In this document: positions 35,421 through 44,861 of the stretch, in pieces
How positions within the stretch are numbered: the first letter of the stretch is position 1
How the letters are laid out: the number at the start of each line of letters is the position of its first letter
Origin: Larkinella soli
GTDB taxonomy: Bacteria > Bacteroidota > Bacteroidia > Cytophagales > Spirosomataceae
DNA: 64,000 nucleotides
Direction of reading: 5' to 3'
NCBI RefSeq assembly: GCF_003703975.1
Contig: NZ_QTJY01000017.1
Location: forward strand, 62,001-126,000
The notes under the pieces: generated by a model
Database searches by the model: none
What the model saw: the letters and a program-made list of their open reading frames with translations, nothing else
Told to the model about the DNA's origin: nothing
Position numbers and translations under genes: made by a program

Positions 35421-35541
35421 CGTTGCTTGTTGGTTAGCAAGTGAATAAAAGGTTCACCACTCTATCTGTCTGCTAACAAGCGGGACCGGGAGATGTTGAA
35501 AAAATCTTGTATGTGGGAAGAATGCCGGTTCAGCCCCGGCC

Positions 35542-36822
35542 TTATTTGATAACGACCTTTACGTCGATCTGCTTTCGGGCCGCCTGCTTCACCGCCGTGG
35601 AGTCCCCCGGTTTGAAACCGGACCCCAGCCCGACGGCATCCACGCGGATGTAATTGATGCCGGCCTGGATGAGCTGGTTTTTGATGGCCAGCACCCGCGT
35701 CACCGATAACTCCTTGTTTTTCATCGGAGCCACGGCATCGTTGGCGTACCCGACAATTCGGATTTGTACCGACGGATTGGACTTCATGATCGTGGTCAGT
35801 TCATTGACGGCGGCCGTCCCGGCAGGTTTCAGCCGCGCGGTTCCCGGCTCAAAGTCGAAGGCGGGGATCATGAAGCTCTTTCCGGCGGGCAGAGCCGGGT
35901 TGGTCAGGTACGTCTGGAGATTGGCCAGCGCCGAGCCGGCGGCCGGGGTGGTCGACTGCGGACCGGTTTTCAGGGCCGAGTCGGGTCGGGAAGGGCGGGC
36001 TGCGGTCGTCTCCCGGACATAAACCGTCGTATCCTCGAAATCGGTCGAGGTGGCGCCTTCCTCATTGGCCGAGGAATAACTCCGGGTGTTGTTCCAGATG
36101 TAGTAACCTCCGCCGGCCAGCGCCACCAGAATCAGGGCCCCGACGCCCCATTTCACCAGCGAGCCGTTGCCTTCTTCCTCCGGCTCCGGCACGAACCGCT
36201 GCCGTTCCTGAACGCTGCGCTGCGGGCGGTCGATGGCCGCCGACCGTTTGGCCGGAGTCACACCGACTGCGAGAAGATGCTGAATATTAAGCCCTTCGGC
36301 AATTCGATCCAATAACCTTTCGGGTGTTGATTCAATCAGATGATCCCGCTGGTCGGCCAGCAGGGAAGCCAGGGCGTCGGCGTCGAGCTTTTTTTCCAGC
36401 ACCAGCTGGTTCAGCGTACCGAGTACCATGGGAGTGACCAGTCCCAAAAGGGTAATAGCCGCCGAGTTCTTAATATTGGCATACCCGGAAATGGCCAGCC
36501 CGATGGAGCTTTTCATGGCCGGGAGAAGGTGGCTGATGCTGTTGCTTCCGGCTTCGGCCAGGCGGTTGATCTGTTCAGGATCACGGAGCAGGTCCGGGAA
36601 GGAAGCGACCAGTGCCCCATCGAACTTGCCTTTCTGAATTGAACTATATAGTTGATTTACCCCAATTTCGGTAGTCGTCCGCTTCATCAGTCCGGCCACA
36701 ACCGTATGCACAAGCCCTTCCAGGGCCAGACGAGTCTTTTCCGGATTTTCATCGACGTAATAGGCAGCGCGGGAAACAACCGAATCGGATAAATTTTCTT
36801 TCAGTACGGTTAATAAATTCAT
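35542..36822 (-). CDS. DUF937-OmpA fusion membrane protein
   Basis: 426 residues from the ATG at 36822; an in-frame TTG at 36837 is less likely. An N-terminal helical DUF937-like domain (about 1-175) is followed by a polar linker, one transmembrane helix (about 225-243), a Thr/Pro linker and an OmpA-like domain (about 310-426) with the peptidoglycan-binding pattern (FEPGTARLKP, IRIVGYAND, LSVTRVLAIKNQL). There is no signal peptide, so the DUF937 part should be cytoplasmic and the OmpA part periplasmic. Role unknown. Confidence 0.85.
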   Translation of the reverse strand: MNLLTVLKENLSDSVVSRAAYYVDENPEKTRLALEGLVHTVVAGLMKRTTTEIGVNQLYSSIQKGKFDGALVASFPDLLRDPEQINRLAEAGSNSISHLLPAMKSSIGLAISGYANIKNSAAITLLGLVTPMVLGTLNQLVLEKKLDADALASLLADQRDHLIESTPERLLDRIAEGLNIQHLLAVGVTPAKRSAAIDRPQRSVQERQRFVPEPEEEGNGSLVKWGVGALILVALAGGGYYIWNNTRSYSSANEEGATSTDFEDTTVYVRETTAARPSRPDSALKTGPQSTTPAAGSALANLQTYLTNPALPAGKSFMIPAFDFEPGTARLKPAGTAAVNELTTIMKSNPSVQIRIVGYANDAVAPMKNKELSVTRVLAIKNQLIQAGINYIRVDAVGLGSGFKPGDSTAVKQAARKQIDVKVVIK

Positions 36823-37025
36823 AAACGAATATTGCAAAAGACTGACACATCACCAGAATGACCACATCCGCTCACACGAAGCCGACGAATGCAATACGAG
36901 TGATAAAGTTAGTAAGCTTTAAGTAGACAAAAAGGAATCGGGGGTAAAAGTTATGTACCAGCGAAAAATTTCGCCGGCCGGACGCTTTCCGGCCGAATGG
37001 ATCGCTTTTTTCCCCGAAAGCCTCC

Positions 37026-38063
37026 TCAGGCTCCCTGAAACTGCCGAAGAAACCGGACGTCGTTTTCGGTATAAAGGCGAAGGTCATTCACTCCGTAGCG
37101 TAACTGGGTAATTCGTTCCACACCCATACCGAAGGCGAAACCGGTAAATTCCTCGGGGTCAATCCCGCAATTTTTCAGCACGTTAGGGTCGACCATACCG
37201 GAGCCGGCAATTTCGACCCAACCCGTATGCTTACAGATATTACAGCCTTTCCCGTGGCAGATCTGACAGGAGATGTCGATCTCGGCGCTCGGCTCGGTAA
37301 AAGGAAAATAGGACGGCCGGAAACGGATTTTTACATCTTTGGCAAACATCTCCTTCACGAAGTGGTACAGCGTGTCTTTCAGGTCCCTGAAGCCGACGTT
37401 CCGGTCGACGTACAGGCCCTCGACCTGGTGGAACATGCAGTGGGCGCGGGCGGAGATGGCTTCGTTCCGGTAGACCCGGCCGGGCATGATCGATCGGATC
37501 GGCGGCTTCCGGTGTTCCATCAGACGGATCTGAACGTTGGAAGTATGTGTCCGGAGCAGCATGTCGGAGGGCGCCCCGGCGCTTTTCTTTTCCACGAAAA
37601 ACGTATCCTGCATATCCCGGGCCGGGTGGTTGTCCGGAAAATTCAGGGCACCAAAGTTATACCAGTCGGACTCGATTTCCGGCCCGTCGGCCACGCTGAA
37701 GCCGATCCGTTCGAAAACCGTAATCACCTGCCGAAGAACGATATTCAGGGGGTGAAGGGCTCCGTAGGGGCCGGGGGCGACGGGCAGCGTGAGATCAACG
37801 GCGGAAGCTTCTTCCTGACCATCGCCGTTCTCCAGCGAGGTGCTGTACTCCTTAAAACGCTGCTGGGCAAAATCCTTCAGGCTGTTGAGTTCCTGACCGA
37901 CGGCCCGGCGGTCTTCCTGGGGCACCTGTTTCAGGCCCTCGAACAACTCGGCTACCACGCCCTTTCGGCCGACGTACCGAAGCCGGAACTGTTCCAGTTG
38001 TTCTCTGGACTGAACTTCAAACTGCTCAATCTCCTGATATATCTCTTTAACCTTGTCCAGCAT
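37026..38063 (-). CDS. pheS: Phenylalanyl-tRNA synthetase alpha subunit
   Basis: 345 residues from the ATG at 38063 (MLDKVKEI); upstream in-frame sequence is non-coding leader. N-terminal coiled coil, then the class II aminoacylation core: motif 2 with RVYRNEAISARH-type sequence (here ARAHCMFHQVEGLYVD) and motif 3 with GFAFGMGVERI. A four-cysteine cluster (CQICHGKGCNICK) is inserted near residue 280, as in many Bacteroidota. It charges tRNA-Phe together with PheT, which is not adjacent. Confidence 0.97.
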   Translation of the reverse strand: MLDKVKEIYQEIEQFEVQSREQLEQFRLRYVGRKGVVAELFEGLKQVPQEDRRAVGQELNSLKDFAQQRFKEYSTSLENGDGQEEASAVDLTLPVAPGPYGALHPLNIVLRQVITVFERIGFSVADGPEIESDWYNFGALNFPDNHPARDMQDTFFVEKKSAGAPSDMLLRTHTSNVQIRLMEHRKPPIRSIMPGRVYRNEAISARAHCMFHQVEGLYVDRNVGFRDLKDTLYHFVKEMFAKDVKIRFRPSYFPFTEPSAEIDISCQICHGKGCNICKHTGWVEIAGSGMVDPNVLKNCGIDPEEFTGFAFGMGVERITQLRYGVNDLRLYTENDVRFLRQFQGA

Positions 38064-38091
38064 AGTAATCCCAACGTTCCATGAAATGATG

Positions 38092-38099
38092 CAAAGATA
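38092..38099 (-). promoter_or_regulatory. -7 element of pheS
   Basis: TATCTTTG on the minus strand about 30 bases before the pheS start, matching TAnnTTTG. Confidence 0.6.
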
Positions 38100-38280
38100 A
38101 CCAAATTCCCTCCGCCGTCGAACAGCGTTTATTGCCGTTCGACCTGCGTAACGGTACGGTTCTTGGGCACTGATATGGCAGTAGGTGGTATGGGGAAACA
38201 CCTAAAAACCCTGCACAATAAGAGGTAAATCACTTACAATCAACGCTTAGTCATTGTTCCACTATCTTACTCGATCTACT

Positions 38281-38712
38281 ATGGAAACACTCCTGAAAGA
38301 AAACCTTTTCGACCAAGTGTCCACAAATTTCCCCAAAAGTGTGGAAAAAAAGTCCACCTCCTCCGCCCTCCAGAAGCTGCTCATTCCCTTTTATGATCGG
38401 AAACGCACCGTATCACTCGAAGAAATCGTACGCCTTGAAGGATCGGGTAATTATACCAATTTCTTTTTGAAGGACGGCACCCGGATGCTGGTGTCGCGTA
38501 CCCTGAAAGAATATGAAGAACTGCTGGACGGCCAGGCGTTCGTACGGGTTCACAAATCCTGCATCGTCAACCTGGGTTATGTTCGCCGGTTTTATGTGAA
38601 GAAAGAGGGAGAACTTGAACTGACCGACGGGCAGCAGGTGAAAATTTCACGACGCCGGGCACAGACCTTTATGGATCGAATTCGGAACTTTCTTCCCGGA
38701 AACGGCCGGTAA
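38281..38712 (+). CDS. Stand-alone LytTR DNA-binding protein
   Basis: 143 residues from the ATG at 38281. About 40 residues of low complexity precede a LytTR domain (about 48-143): IVRLEGSGNYTNFFL, FVRVHKSCIVNLGYV, LTDGQQVKISRRR. There is no receiver domain. Stand-alone LytTR proteins bind direct repeats and are often autoregulated. A second one follows at 38977. Confidence 0.88.
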   Translation: METLLKENLFDQVSTNFPKSVEKKSTSSALQKLLIPFYDRKRTVSLEEIVRLEGSGNYTNFFLKDGTRMLVSRTLKEYEELLDGQAFVRVHKSCIVNLGYVRRFYVKKEGELELTDGQQVKISRRRAQTFMDRIRNFLPGNGR

Positions 38713-38833
38713 GATGACCGGAACTACTTAAAAGAACGTATCGGACCGTGTAGAACCCGCAACGGCCCACTGCGTAGAAATACGTAATCGGTCAAGGAGA
38801 TATACGGAATGTAGGAGTAAAAAATTTAACATA

Positions 38834-38889
38834 AAAGCTTGACATTCAGCCTGTTACCTGAGAACACAGGCCGCTGAGTGTCAAGCTTT
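38834..38889. repeat. Long hairpin between the two LytTR genes
   Basis: AAAGCTTGACA (38834-38844) pairs with TGTCAAGCTTT (38879-38889), followed inwards by CAGC/GCTG and CTG/CAG. The T tract after the stem is poor (CTTATTTAG), so it may be a terminator or a regulatory RNA element. Confidence 0.6.
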
Positions 38890-38915
38890 CTTATTTAGTG
38901 AACGGCGATTAAGCG

Positions 38916-38923
38916 TAGTTTTG
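38916..38923 (+). promoter_or_regulatory. -7 element of the second LytTR gene
   Basis: TAGTTTTG matches TAnnTTTG, 54 bases before the ATG at 38977. Confidence 0.55.
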
Positions 38924-38976
38924 TCATGTCAGTTAACAACAAATCGCAACATTAATCACTCTTATCGCCAGAAACT

Positions 38977-39390
38977 ATGGAATCGCTCGTTTATCCTGCT
39001 CCCACGACTCTCCAGCCGCTGTTTCCCCGTATGTACCAGCGCAACGCCCACCGCATCGCGCTGCCGTACCTGAACCGGAATATCATGATCTCGGTAGACG
39101 ACGTCGTCAGTCTGCACGGGGAGGGTAACTATACGTTTATCACCACCCGTGACAAAAAGCGCTACCTGGTTTCCAAAACCCTGAAAGCGTTCGAACAGCT
39201 TCTGGACCCGTCGATGTTCCTCCGGATTCACAAGTCCACGATCATCAACCTGGCGTATGTTCAGTTCAGCGTCTTTGCTTCCGAGCGGATCGTTCGTCTG
39301 ACCGACGGCCAGGAAGTAACGATCTCACGTCGGCGGATGAAAGAGATCAGCCTGCGGCTGAATCAGTTCATGCAATCGCTCTTTAACTGA
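38977..39390 (+). CDS. Stand-alone LytTR DNA-binding protein (second copy)
   Basis: 137 residues, ATG at 38977. LytTR domain about 38-130: DVVSLHGEGNYTFITT, MFLRIHKSTIINLAYV, LTDGQEVTISRRRMKEI. The first 35 residues are a variable leader. It shares the domain core with the gene at 38281 but not the N-terminal part. Separate promoter and a long hairpin between them suggest two transcription units that may cross-regulate. Confidence 0.88.
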   Translation: MESLVYPAPTTLQPLFPRMYQRNAHRIALPYLNRNIMISVDDVVSLHGEGNYTFITTRDKKRYLVSKTLKAFEQLLDPSMFLRIHKSTIINLAYVQFSVFASERIVRLTDGQEVTISRRRMKEISLRLNQFMQSLFN

Positions 39391-39569
39391 GATTGAGTTC
39401 GATTCCACAGGCTTCTCCGGTCTCTGGCCGGCAATTTTCGATCCTTCCCGGACCCTGGCGTCCGGAACAGATATAAATACGGTTTATTTTGGGTTAGTTG
39501 AGCGGAACAGCCGTTGCCGGCTCCCTGACGGGACGTGGCAACGGTTTGTTTTTTTCCGCCGAAGTGACG

Positions 39570-40262
39570 TTAAAACGCAAAGCCGATGGTGATCTGCCAG
39601 AGGCTGGTTTTTGTCGTGAACCGGGTATCGTTGTTTGGCGTCTTGATCCCAACCTCGTTCAGGTCCGACAGATTGCCTTCATACCGCACATCGAGGTTAA
39701 TCCCCGACAGACTGATGCCGGCCCCGGCCTGATACCCGAAAACCGCCTGTTTGAAGGTATCGTCGATGGATTGGGTGGTATACTGTTTAAAGGAATCCTT
39801 CAGGTTTTTGTCTTCCGAGATCGTCAGCGACATCATCGGCCCGGCGTTCAGCCGCAGCGGCCCTAGCTTCACCCCCAGCAGTACCGGCACATCAAAAGTT
39901 GTAAATTTAACGTCGATCGACTGCGTGGCCAGCCCCGTCTGGATCAGGTCGAACTTCCCTCCTTTTGCCGACACCAGCACCTCCGGCTGAATGTACAGTT
40001 TCCGGCCGAACCGGAAAAAGGCTCCGCCGACGATCCCGGTCGTGCGGGCATCGTTGTTCCGGAAAAAGTCGTAGACGATCTGACCGCCCGAGGTGACCGG
40101 AATGCCCCCGGCCGTTAGTCGTGGAGTCTTGACTTCCAACGTTTTGAGTTGGGAGAAATTGGCGCCGACTTTCAGGCCGAACGTGAAAAATTTGCCGCCC
40201 CCGCCGAACTGGGCAAAACTGACGCCGGGCAACAGGCACAGGAGCAATAAAAATCGTTTCAT
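39570..40262 (-). CDS. Outer-membrane beta-barrel protein (porin-family, PF13568-like)
   Basis: 230 residues from the ATG at 40262, with a signal peptide ending VSFAQF. Strand pattern of OMP_b-brl_2 proteins: FGLKVGANFSQL, KLYIQPEVLVSAKGG, FDVPVLLGVKLGPLRLNAGPMM, and a final ITIGFAF with terminal F. The same length and blocks as the gene at 40469, so this is a tandem duplicate. Ligand or function unknown. Confidence 0.85.
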   Translation of the reverse strand: MKRFLLLLCLLPGVSFAQFGGGGKFFTFGLKVGANFSQLKTLEVKTPRLTAGGIPVTSGGQIVYDFFRNNDARTTGIVGGAFFRFGRKLYIQPEVLVSAKGGKFDLIQTGLATQSIDVKFTTFDVPVLLGVKLGPLRLNAGPMMSLTISEDKNLKDSFKQYTTQSIDDTFKQAVFGYQAGAGISLSGINLDVRYEGNLSDLNEVGIKTPNNDTRFTTKTSLWQITIGFAF

Positions 40263-40363
40263 TAGTAGATGCATTTAAGAATTTGAAAAAACGGACAGCA
40301 ATTTAACGGAAAGCCCTGCATTTTCAGTAACCATACTGTGCAAACGGCAACAAAAAGGGAGGC

Positions 40364-40405
40364 AAAAAAAACAGCCCGGTCCGGAATCGGAATCCGGACC
40401 GGGCT
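40364..40405 (-). terminator. Terminator between the two beta-barrel genes
   Basis: AGCCCGGTCCGG (40373-40384) pairs with CCGGACCGGGCT (40394-40405), followed on the minus strand by a T-rich run. The paralogs are therefore separate units. Confidence 0.85.
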
Positions 40406-40468
40406 ATGGCCTTTTGTTTTGTGAAAGCTAAAAATGGAACCGGGGACGCATTCCCCTCACCGGGCGGA

Positions 40469-41161
40469 TCAGAACAGCTTGAGTGCCAGCGTCACCTGCC
40501 AGGACTTTAGCCGCTGGCTGAACTGGGAGGAGTTGGCGTCGGTGCCCAGATTCACGGCCGTCACGTCGGAGAGGCTGCCCTCCCGCCGGACGTCGATACC
40601 GAAACGTCCCAGATCCAGGCCGACGCCCAGCTGGTAGCCGTAGGTAGCCCGGGCCAGGGCATCGTTGAGACTGCCGCTGGTGTAATCCTGGAGGGCACTG
40701 CGCAGACGCTGGTCGTCGCTGATCCGGAAGGAAACGATCGGGCCGGCCACCACCCGGATGGGTCCACCTTTCAGACCGAGCAGCACCGGGACATCGAAGT
40801 TGGTGGTTTTGATGGATACCGTTTCCGAACGGGGCTGCCCGTTGATGTCGCGCACGATCTCGAACGAACCGCCTTTGGTAGACACGAGTAATTCGGGCTG
40901 GATAAACAGATTTTTCCCAAACCGGGTATATACCCCCCAGGCCCATCCGGTCCGGCTGTCGAAACTCTCCCGCAGATTATCCCGGACGACCTGCCCGCTC
41001 ACGCTCACCTGCGGAGTTCCGTTGGCGTTCAACCGGGTGGTAACAAATTCTCCCATCGTGAACCGGGACAGGTTTACCCCTCCTTTGATTCCGATCGAAA
41101 ACTGGGCGAAACTCAGGGACGGCATCAGCAGGACCAGCCCGAAAAACAGGATTTTTTTCAT
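40469..41161 (-). CDS. Outer-membrane beta-barrel protein (tandem paralog)
   Basis: 230 residues from the ATG at 41161. Signal peptide ending LSFAQF, then IGIKGGVNLSRF, NLFIQPELLVSTKGG, TTNFDVPVLLGLKGGP, and a terminal strand ending VTLALKLF. Close in layout to the gene at 39570, with divergence in the loop after the first strand. Upstream 300 bases hold no gene. Confidence 0.85.
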   Translation of the reverse strand: MKKILFFGLVLLMPSLSFAQFSIGIKGGVNLSRFTMGEFVTTRLNANGTPQVSVSGQVVRDNLRESFDSRTGWAWGVYTRFGKNLFIQPELLVSTKGGSFEIVRDINGQPRSETVSIKTTNFDVPVLLGLKGGPIRVVAGPIVSFRISDDQRLRSALQDYTSGSLNDALARATYGYQLGVGLDLGRFGIDVRREGSLSDVTAVNLGTDANSSQFSQRLKSWQVTLALKLF

Positions 41162-41477
41162 GAGAAGCAAAGGTTGATTGTAAAGTGGCTGCATTCTTTT
41201 CTGGTTAAAATCGATCAGCCACTAAGCTATCTTAACCATTTTACCGCAATTGACACTATAACGCGAATCTCTGAAAAGGTGCTATGCGAAGTCGGCTTTT
41301 TTTAGTATATTGTACGATTCCAACTGCGTCGCAGGCTCCGTATTGCCGGATGTTCAGGCTTATGACACGCTGGACGACCTTTCCCCCTACGGCGGCCGGC
41401 TTCTTCTGATTTACCGGTGACGGGGGTGGTCCCGATTCAATACTCCGCTTAGAGAAACGACGATAACGAAAGGTTTA
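41162..41477. other. Gap with no confident gene
   Basis: 316 bases between the barrel gene and radA. A 36-codon plus-strand frame from a TTG at 41310 to a TGA at 41418-41420 reads convincingly (CVAGSVLPDV, YDTLDDLSPY) but lacks a good start; it may be a relic or small peptide. No RNA gene seen. Confidence 0.35.
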
Positions 41478-42851
41478 ATGGCGAAAACGAAAACAACTTA
41501 TTTCTGTCAGAACTGCGGCCAGCAGGCGCCCAAATGGCTGGGCCGGTGCCCGTCCTGCGGGGAATGGAATTCCTTTGTCGAAGAGCTGATCACCAAAGAA
41601 GAACCGGACCGCGGTAACTGGCGGCCCTCCTCCACCACCAAAGTGGCCGCCAAACCGAAAGCCATCCATGCCATCAATTATGAGGAGCAGGAACGGCTCC
41701 CCACGCCCGACGGCGAACTGAACCGCGTTCTGGGCGGGGGCATCGTTCCGGGCTCTCTGGTGCTGATCGGGGGCGAACCCGGTATCGGCAAATCGACTCT
41801 TCTCCTTCAGATCGCCCTGGGACTCAACGGCCTGCGGGTGCTGTATGTTTCCGGGGAAGAAAGCGAGCAGCAGATCAAGATGCGGGCCGAGCGGCTTCCG
41901 GTTCCGGTCAGCGACTGTTACATCATGACCGAAACCTCCACTCAGAACATTTTCCGGACCGTCGAGCATTTCGAGCCGGAGGTGCTCATCATCGACTCCA
42001 TCCAGACCATGCAGTCGAGCCTGGTCGAGTCGGGGGCGGGCAGCGTCTCCCAGGTGCGGGAGTGTGCGGCCGAATTTATGAAATATGCGAAGGAAAGCGG
42101 GGTACCGGTGTTCATGATCGGCCACATCACCAAGGAAGGCTCGCTGGCCGGGCCGAAAGTGCTGGAACATATGGTCGATACGGTCCTGACCTTCGAGGGC
42201 GACCGCCACACGACCTACCGGATTCTTCGGACCACCAAAAACCGCTTCGGCAGTACCTCCGAGCTGGGCATCTATGAAATGCAGGGATCGGGTCTGCGTC
42301 AGGTCACCAACCCGTCGGAGATTCTGATCTCCCAGCGCGACGAGGCCCTCAGCGGCATTGCCATCGGCTCCATGATGGAAGGCAACCGGCCTCTTCTCAT
42401 CGAAATACAATCGCTGGTGAGCGTGGCGAACTACGGCACCCCGCAGCGGAGCAGCACCGGTTTCGACAATAAGCGCCTTCAGATGCTGCTGGCGGTGCTC
42501 GAAAAGCGGGGCGGGTTCCGGCTGGGCCAGCAGGATGTGTTCCTGAACGTGGCCGGCGGCCTGAAAGTCGAAGACCCGGCCATCGACCTGGCGGTCTGCT
42601 CGGCCATCGTGTCCAGTTATGAGGACATTGCCATCCCGACCAACGTTGCCTTTGCCGCCGAGGTCGGGCTGGGCGGGGAAGTCCGGGCCGTCAACCGGAT
42701 CGAGGCCCGGATCTCCGAAGCCGAAAAACTGGGTTTCAAGCAGATATTTATTTCGAAATACAATACGAAAGGGCTGGACCTGACGGGTTCCAAGATAAAA
42801 ATCCGGCCGGTCGCCCGCCTGGATGAGGTGTTCCAGGGCGTATTAATGTAA
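41478..42851 (+). CDS. radA: DNA repair protein RadA (Sms)
   Basis: 457 residues. Zinc finger C10, C13, C24, C27; Walker A GGEPGIGKST (about 98-107); RadA-specific KNRFGS motif (about 254-259); C-terminal Lon-protease-like domain with no expected catalytic activity. A RecA-like ATPase that drives branch migration during recombination. Its stop overlaps the converging OsmC gene by 9 bases. Confidence 0.98.
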   Translation: MAKTKTTYFCQNCGQQAPKWLGRCPSCGEWNSFVEELITKEEPDRGNWRPSSTTKVAAKPKAIHAINYEEQERLPTPDGELNRVLGGGIVPGSLVLIGGEPGIGKSTLLLQIALGLNGLRVLYVSGEESEQQIKMRAERLPVPVSDCYIMTETSTQNIFRTVEHFEPEVLIIDSIQTMQSSLVESGAGSVSQVRECAAEFMKYAKESGVPVFMIGHITKEGSLAGPKVLEHMVDTVLTFEGDRHTTYRILRTTKNRFGSTSELGIYEMQGSGLRQVTNPSEILISQRDEALSGIAIGSMMEGNRPLLIEIQSLVSVANYGTPQRSSTGFDNKRLQMLLAVLEKRGGFRLGQQDVFLNVAGGLKVEDPAIDLAVCSAIVSSYEDIAIPTNVAFAAEVGLGGEVRAVNRIEARISEAEKLGFKQIFISKYNTKGLDLTGSKIKIRPVARLDEVFQGVLM

Positions 42852-43355
42852 CTCTTTCAACCGGGTTTCGATCTGAGGAGGCATCCGGAGGGTTTGCAAT
42901 ACCACGCAATACCGTTCCGTCAGCTTCAGCAAGGTGGCTTTTTCGTCATCGGACGCGTCGGTATCCAGCTCGAACGTAAGCCGGATGGCCTGAAAACCGA
43001 CGGGTGCCTCCTTCGAAACCCCCAGCGTTCCCCGAAAATCGAGGTCGCCCTCCGCCGAAATCCGGGCCTGCCGGAGGTGAATACCGGTAGCCGTCGCCAC
43101 TGCCCGCAGCGTCACCCCGGCGCAGGCTACCAGCGCTTCCAGCAGCATATCCCCCGAACAGGCCAGAGTGCCGTCTCCGCCCGTGGCCGGATGCAGGCCC
43201 GCCGAAACCAGCCCCTTCCCCGTCTCCAGTTTACAGGAAATGCCCTCGCCCGCCATGCCCTGCGCCGAAAGTGTGATCAGGGCAGAACCGGGGTCCTGCC
43301 GGTACTGATTTTTCAGAGGTTCCTGAATGGCTTTAAGGTCTGCCGCTTCCATCAT
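42843..43355 (-). CDS. OsmC-family protein
   Basis: 170 residues. OsmC/Ohr fold: GGDGTLACSGDMLLEALVACAGVTLRAVA in the middle, with the family's first Cys in VACAG and a second in ERYCVV near residue 148. Members reduce organic peroxides with active-site cysteines; YhfA-like members lack a clear substrate. Cytoplasmic. Start either ATG at 43355 or the next codon. Confidence 0.85.
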   Translation of the reverse strand: MMEAADLKAIQEPLKNQYRQDPGSALITLSAQGMAGEGISCKLETGKGLVSAGLHPATGGDGTLACSGDMLLEALVACAGVTLRAVATATGIHLRQARISAEGDLDFRGTLGVSKEAPVGFQAIRLTFELDTDASDDEKATLLKLTERYCVVLQTLRMPPQIETRLKELH

Positions 43356-43475
43356 TTTCCTTCTTTCTGGTTTAAAGTTTGCCTTCGCAAAGATCCGTTA
43401 CGATCGATACCTGTCTCCGTTTTCGACAAAATATTTCCAAAAAAATTATATTGCAATTCCTCAACTCCGTCGATC

Positions 43476-44861
43476 ATGTCCAACAAAACGGTCCTCCTCT
43501 ATACGATTGCCGCCGTAGCCGCCACCGGTGGTCTGTTGTTCGGCTTCGATACCGGTGTCATCAATGTGGCCCTGCCCTTCATCAAGCAGGAGTGGAACCT
43601 GTCCGAAACCGCCGAGGCCTGGTCGGTCAGCGCCGTGCTGGTGGGTGGCATGGTCGGGTCGTTGCTGAGCGGACGGCTTGCGGACGGGCTGGGGCGCAAG
43701 CGCATTAACATCCTGGCCGCCCTGGTATTTACGGCCGGGTCGGTCCTGACGGCCGTGGCCTCTTCGGAGGAGATTCTGATTGCCGGGCGGCTTTTGCTTG
43801 GTCTGGCCATCGGCGTCGTTTCGTTTTCCGTTCCCTTATATATTGCCGAGATCGCTCCGGGTGAGATCCGGGGGCGACTGGTTACTTTCTTTCAGCTGGC
43901 GATCACCATCGGCATTCTCATCTCCTATCTGGTCGGTTTTTCCTTCGCGGAGGCCGAGAACGGCTGGCGGCTTATGTTCGGGGTAGGGTTTGTGCCGGCG
44001 GCCATCCTGCTCGCCGGGATGTTTTTCGTGCCCGAAAGCCCGCGCTGGCTGGTCAGCAAAGGCCGGGATGAAGAAGCCCGGCAGGTACTGAACCGGCTCC
44101 ATGAAACCGACCGCGTCGATACGGAATACCAGCAGATCAAGCGCGTCAACGACGAGGAAAAAGCCCGGAAGGTCGACTGGCGGGAGCTGTTCACGAAACG
44201 CCTTCGGATTCCGTTTCTGATCGGCATCGGCATTTTTCTGATTCAGCAGTTCAGCGGGATCAATGCGGTCATTTATTACTCGACCAAAATATTCAATATG
44301 TCCGGCTTCGGCTCCAACACGACCTCCATCATGGCGACCGTCGGCGTGGGGGTCGTCAATACGCTCAGCACCCTGGTGGCCGTGCGGTTCCTCGACCAGT
44401 GGGGCCGCAAACCGCTCCTTTTCGTTGGGCTGATCGGAACGGCCGTCTCCCTGGCGACGATCAGCTTTGCCTTTTTCTTCCGCGAATCGCTGGGGGCTGA
44501 TCTGCTCCGCATTCTGTCGGTCGGTGGGGTTTATGTATACATCTTCTTTTTTGCCATCAGCCTCGGTCCGCTGGGCTGGCTGCTGATTTCCGAGGTGTAT
44601 CCGCTCCGAATTCGCGGTTTTGCCACCAGCCTGGGCAGTTTTTATCACTGGTTTTTCGATTTCTGGGTTAGTTTTACCTTTCCGATCCTGGCCGCAAGCA
44701 GTCTGGGAACCAACGGCGGTATTTTCATGATTTACACGGCCGTCTGTCTGCTCGGGTTGCTGTTTGCGCGGTATATCGTCTTTGAAACGAAAGGCATGAG
44801 TCTGGAAGACATTGAGAGAAAATGGCAGAAGAACCCCGAAACCAGCGTGTCCCGAACCTGA
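43476..44861 (+). CDS. Sugar porter family MFS transporter
   Basis: 461 residues from the ATG at 43476. Twelve membrane helices with the sugar porter signatures: GFDTGVINVA in helix 1, GRLADGLGRKR between helices 2 and 3, PLYIAEIAPGEIRGR, VPESPRWL before the central loop, QQFSGINAVIYYS in helix 7 and DQWGRKPLLF. A proton-coupled sugar symporter like XylE/GalP is likely; the sugar is unknown. Its last 40 bases overlap the start of the tryptophan dioxygenase gene. Confidence 0.95.
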   Translation: MSNKTVLLYTIAAVAATGGLLFGFDTGVINVALPFIKQEWNLSETAEAWSVSAVLVGGMVGSLLSGRLADGLGRKRINILAALVFTAGSVLTAVASSEEILIAGRLLLGLAIGVVSFSVPLYIAEIAPGEIRGRLVTFFQLAITIGILISYLVGFSFAEAENGWRLMFGVGFVPAAILLAGMFFVPESPRWLVSKGRDEEARQVLNRLHETDRVDTEYQQIKRVNDEEKARKVDWRELFTKRLRIPFLIGIGIFLIQQFSGINAVIYYSTKIFNMSGFGSNTTSIMATVGVGVVNTLSTLVAVRFLDQWGRKPLLFVGLIGTAVSLATISFAFFFRESLGADLLRILSVGGVYVYIFFFAISLGPLGWLLISEVYPLRIRGFATSLGSFYHWFFDFWVSFTFPILAASSLGTNGGIFMIYTAVCLLGLLFARYIVFETKGMSLEDIERKWQKNPETSVSRT

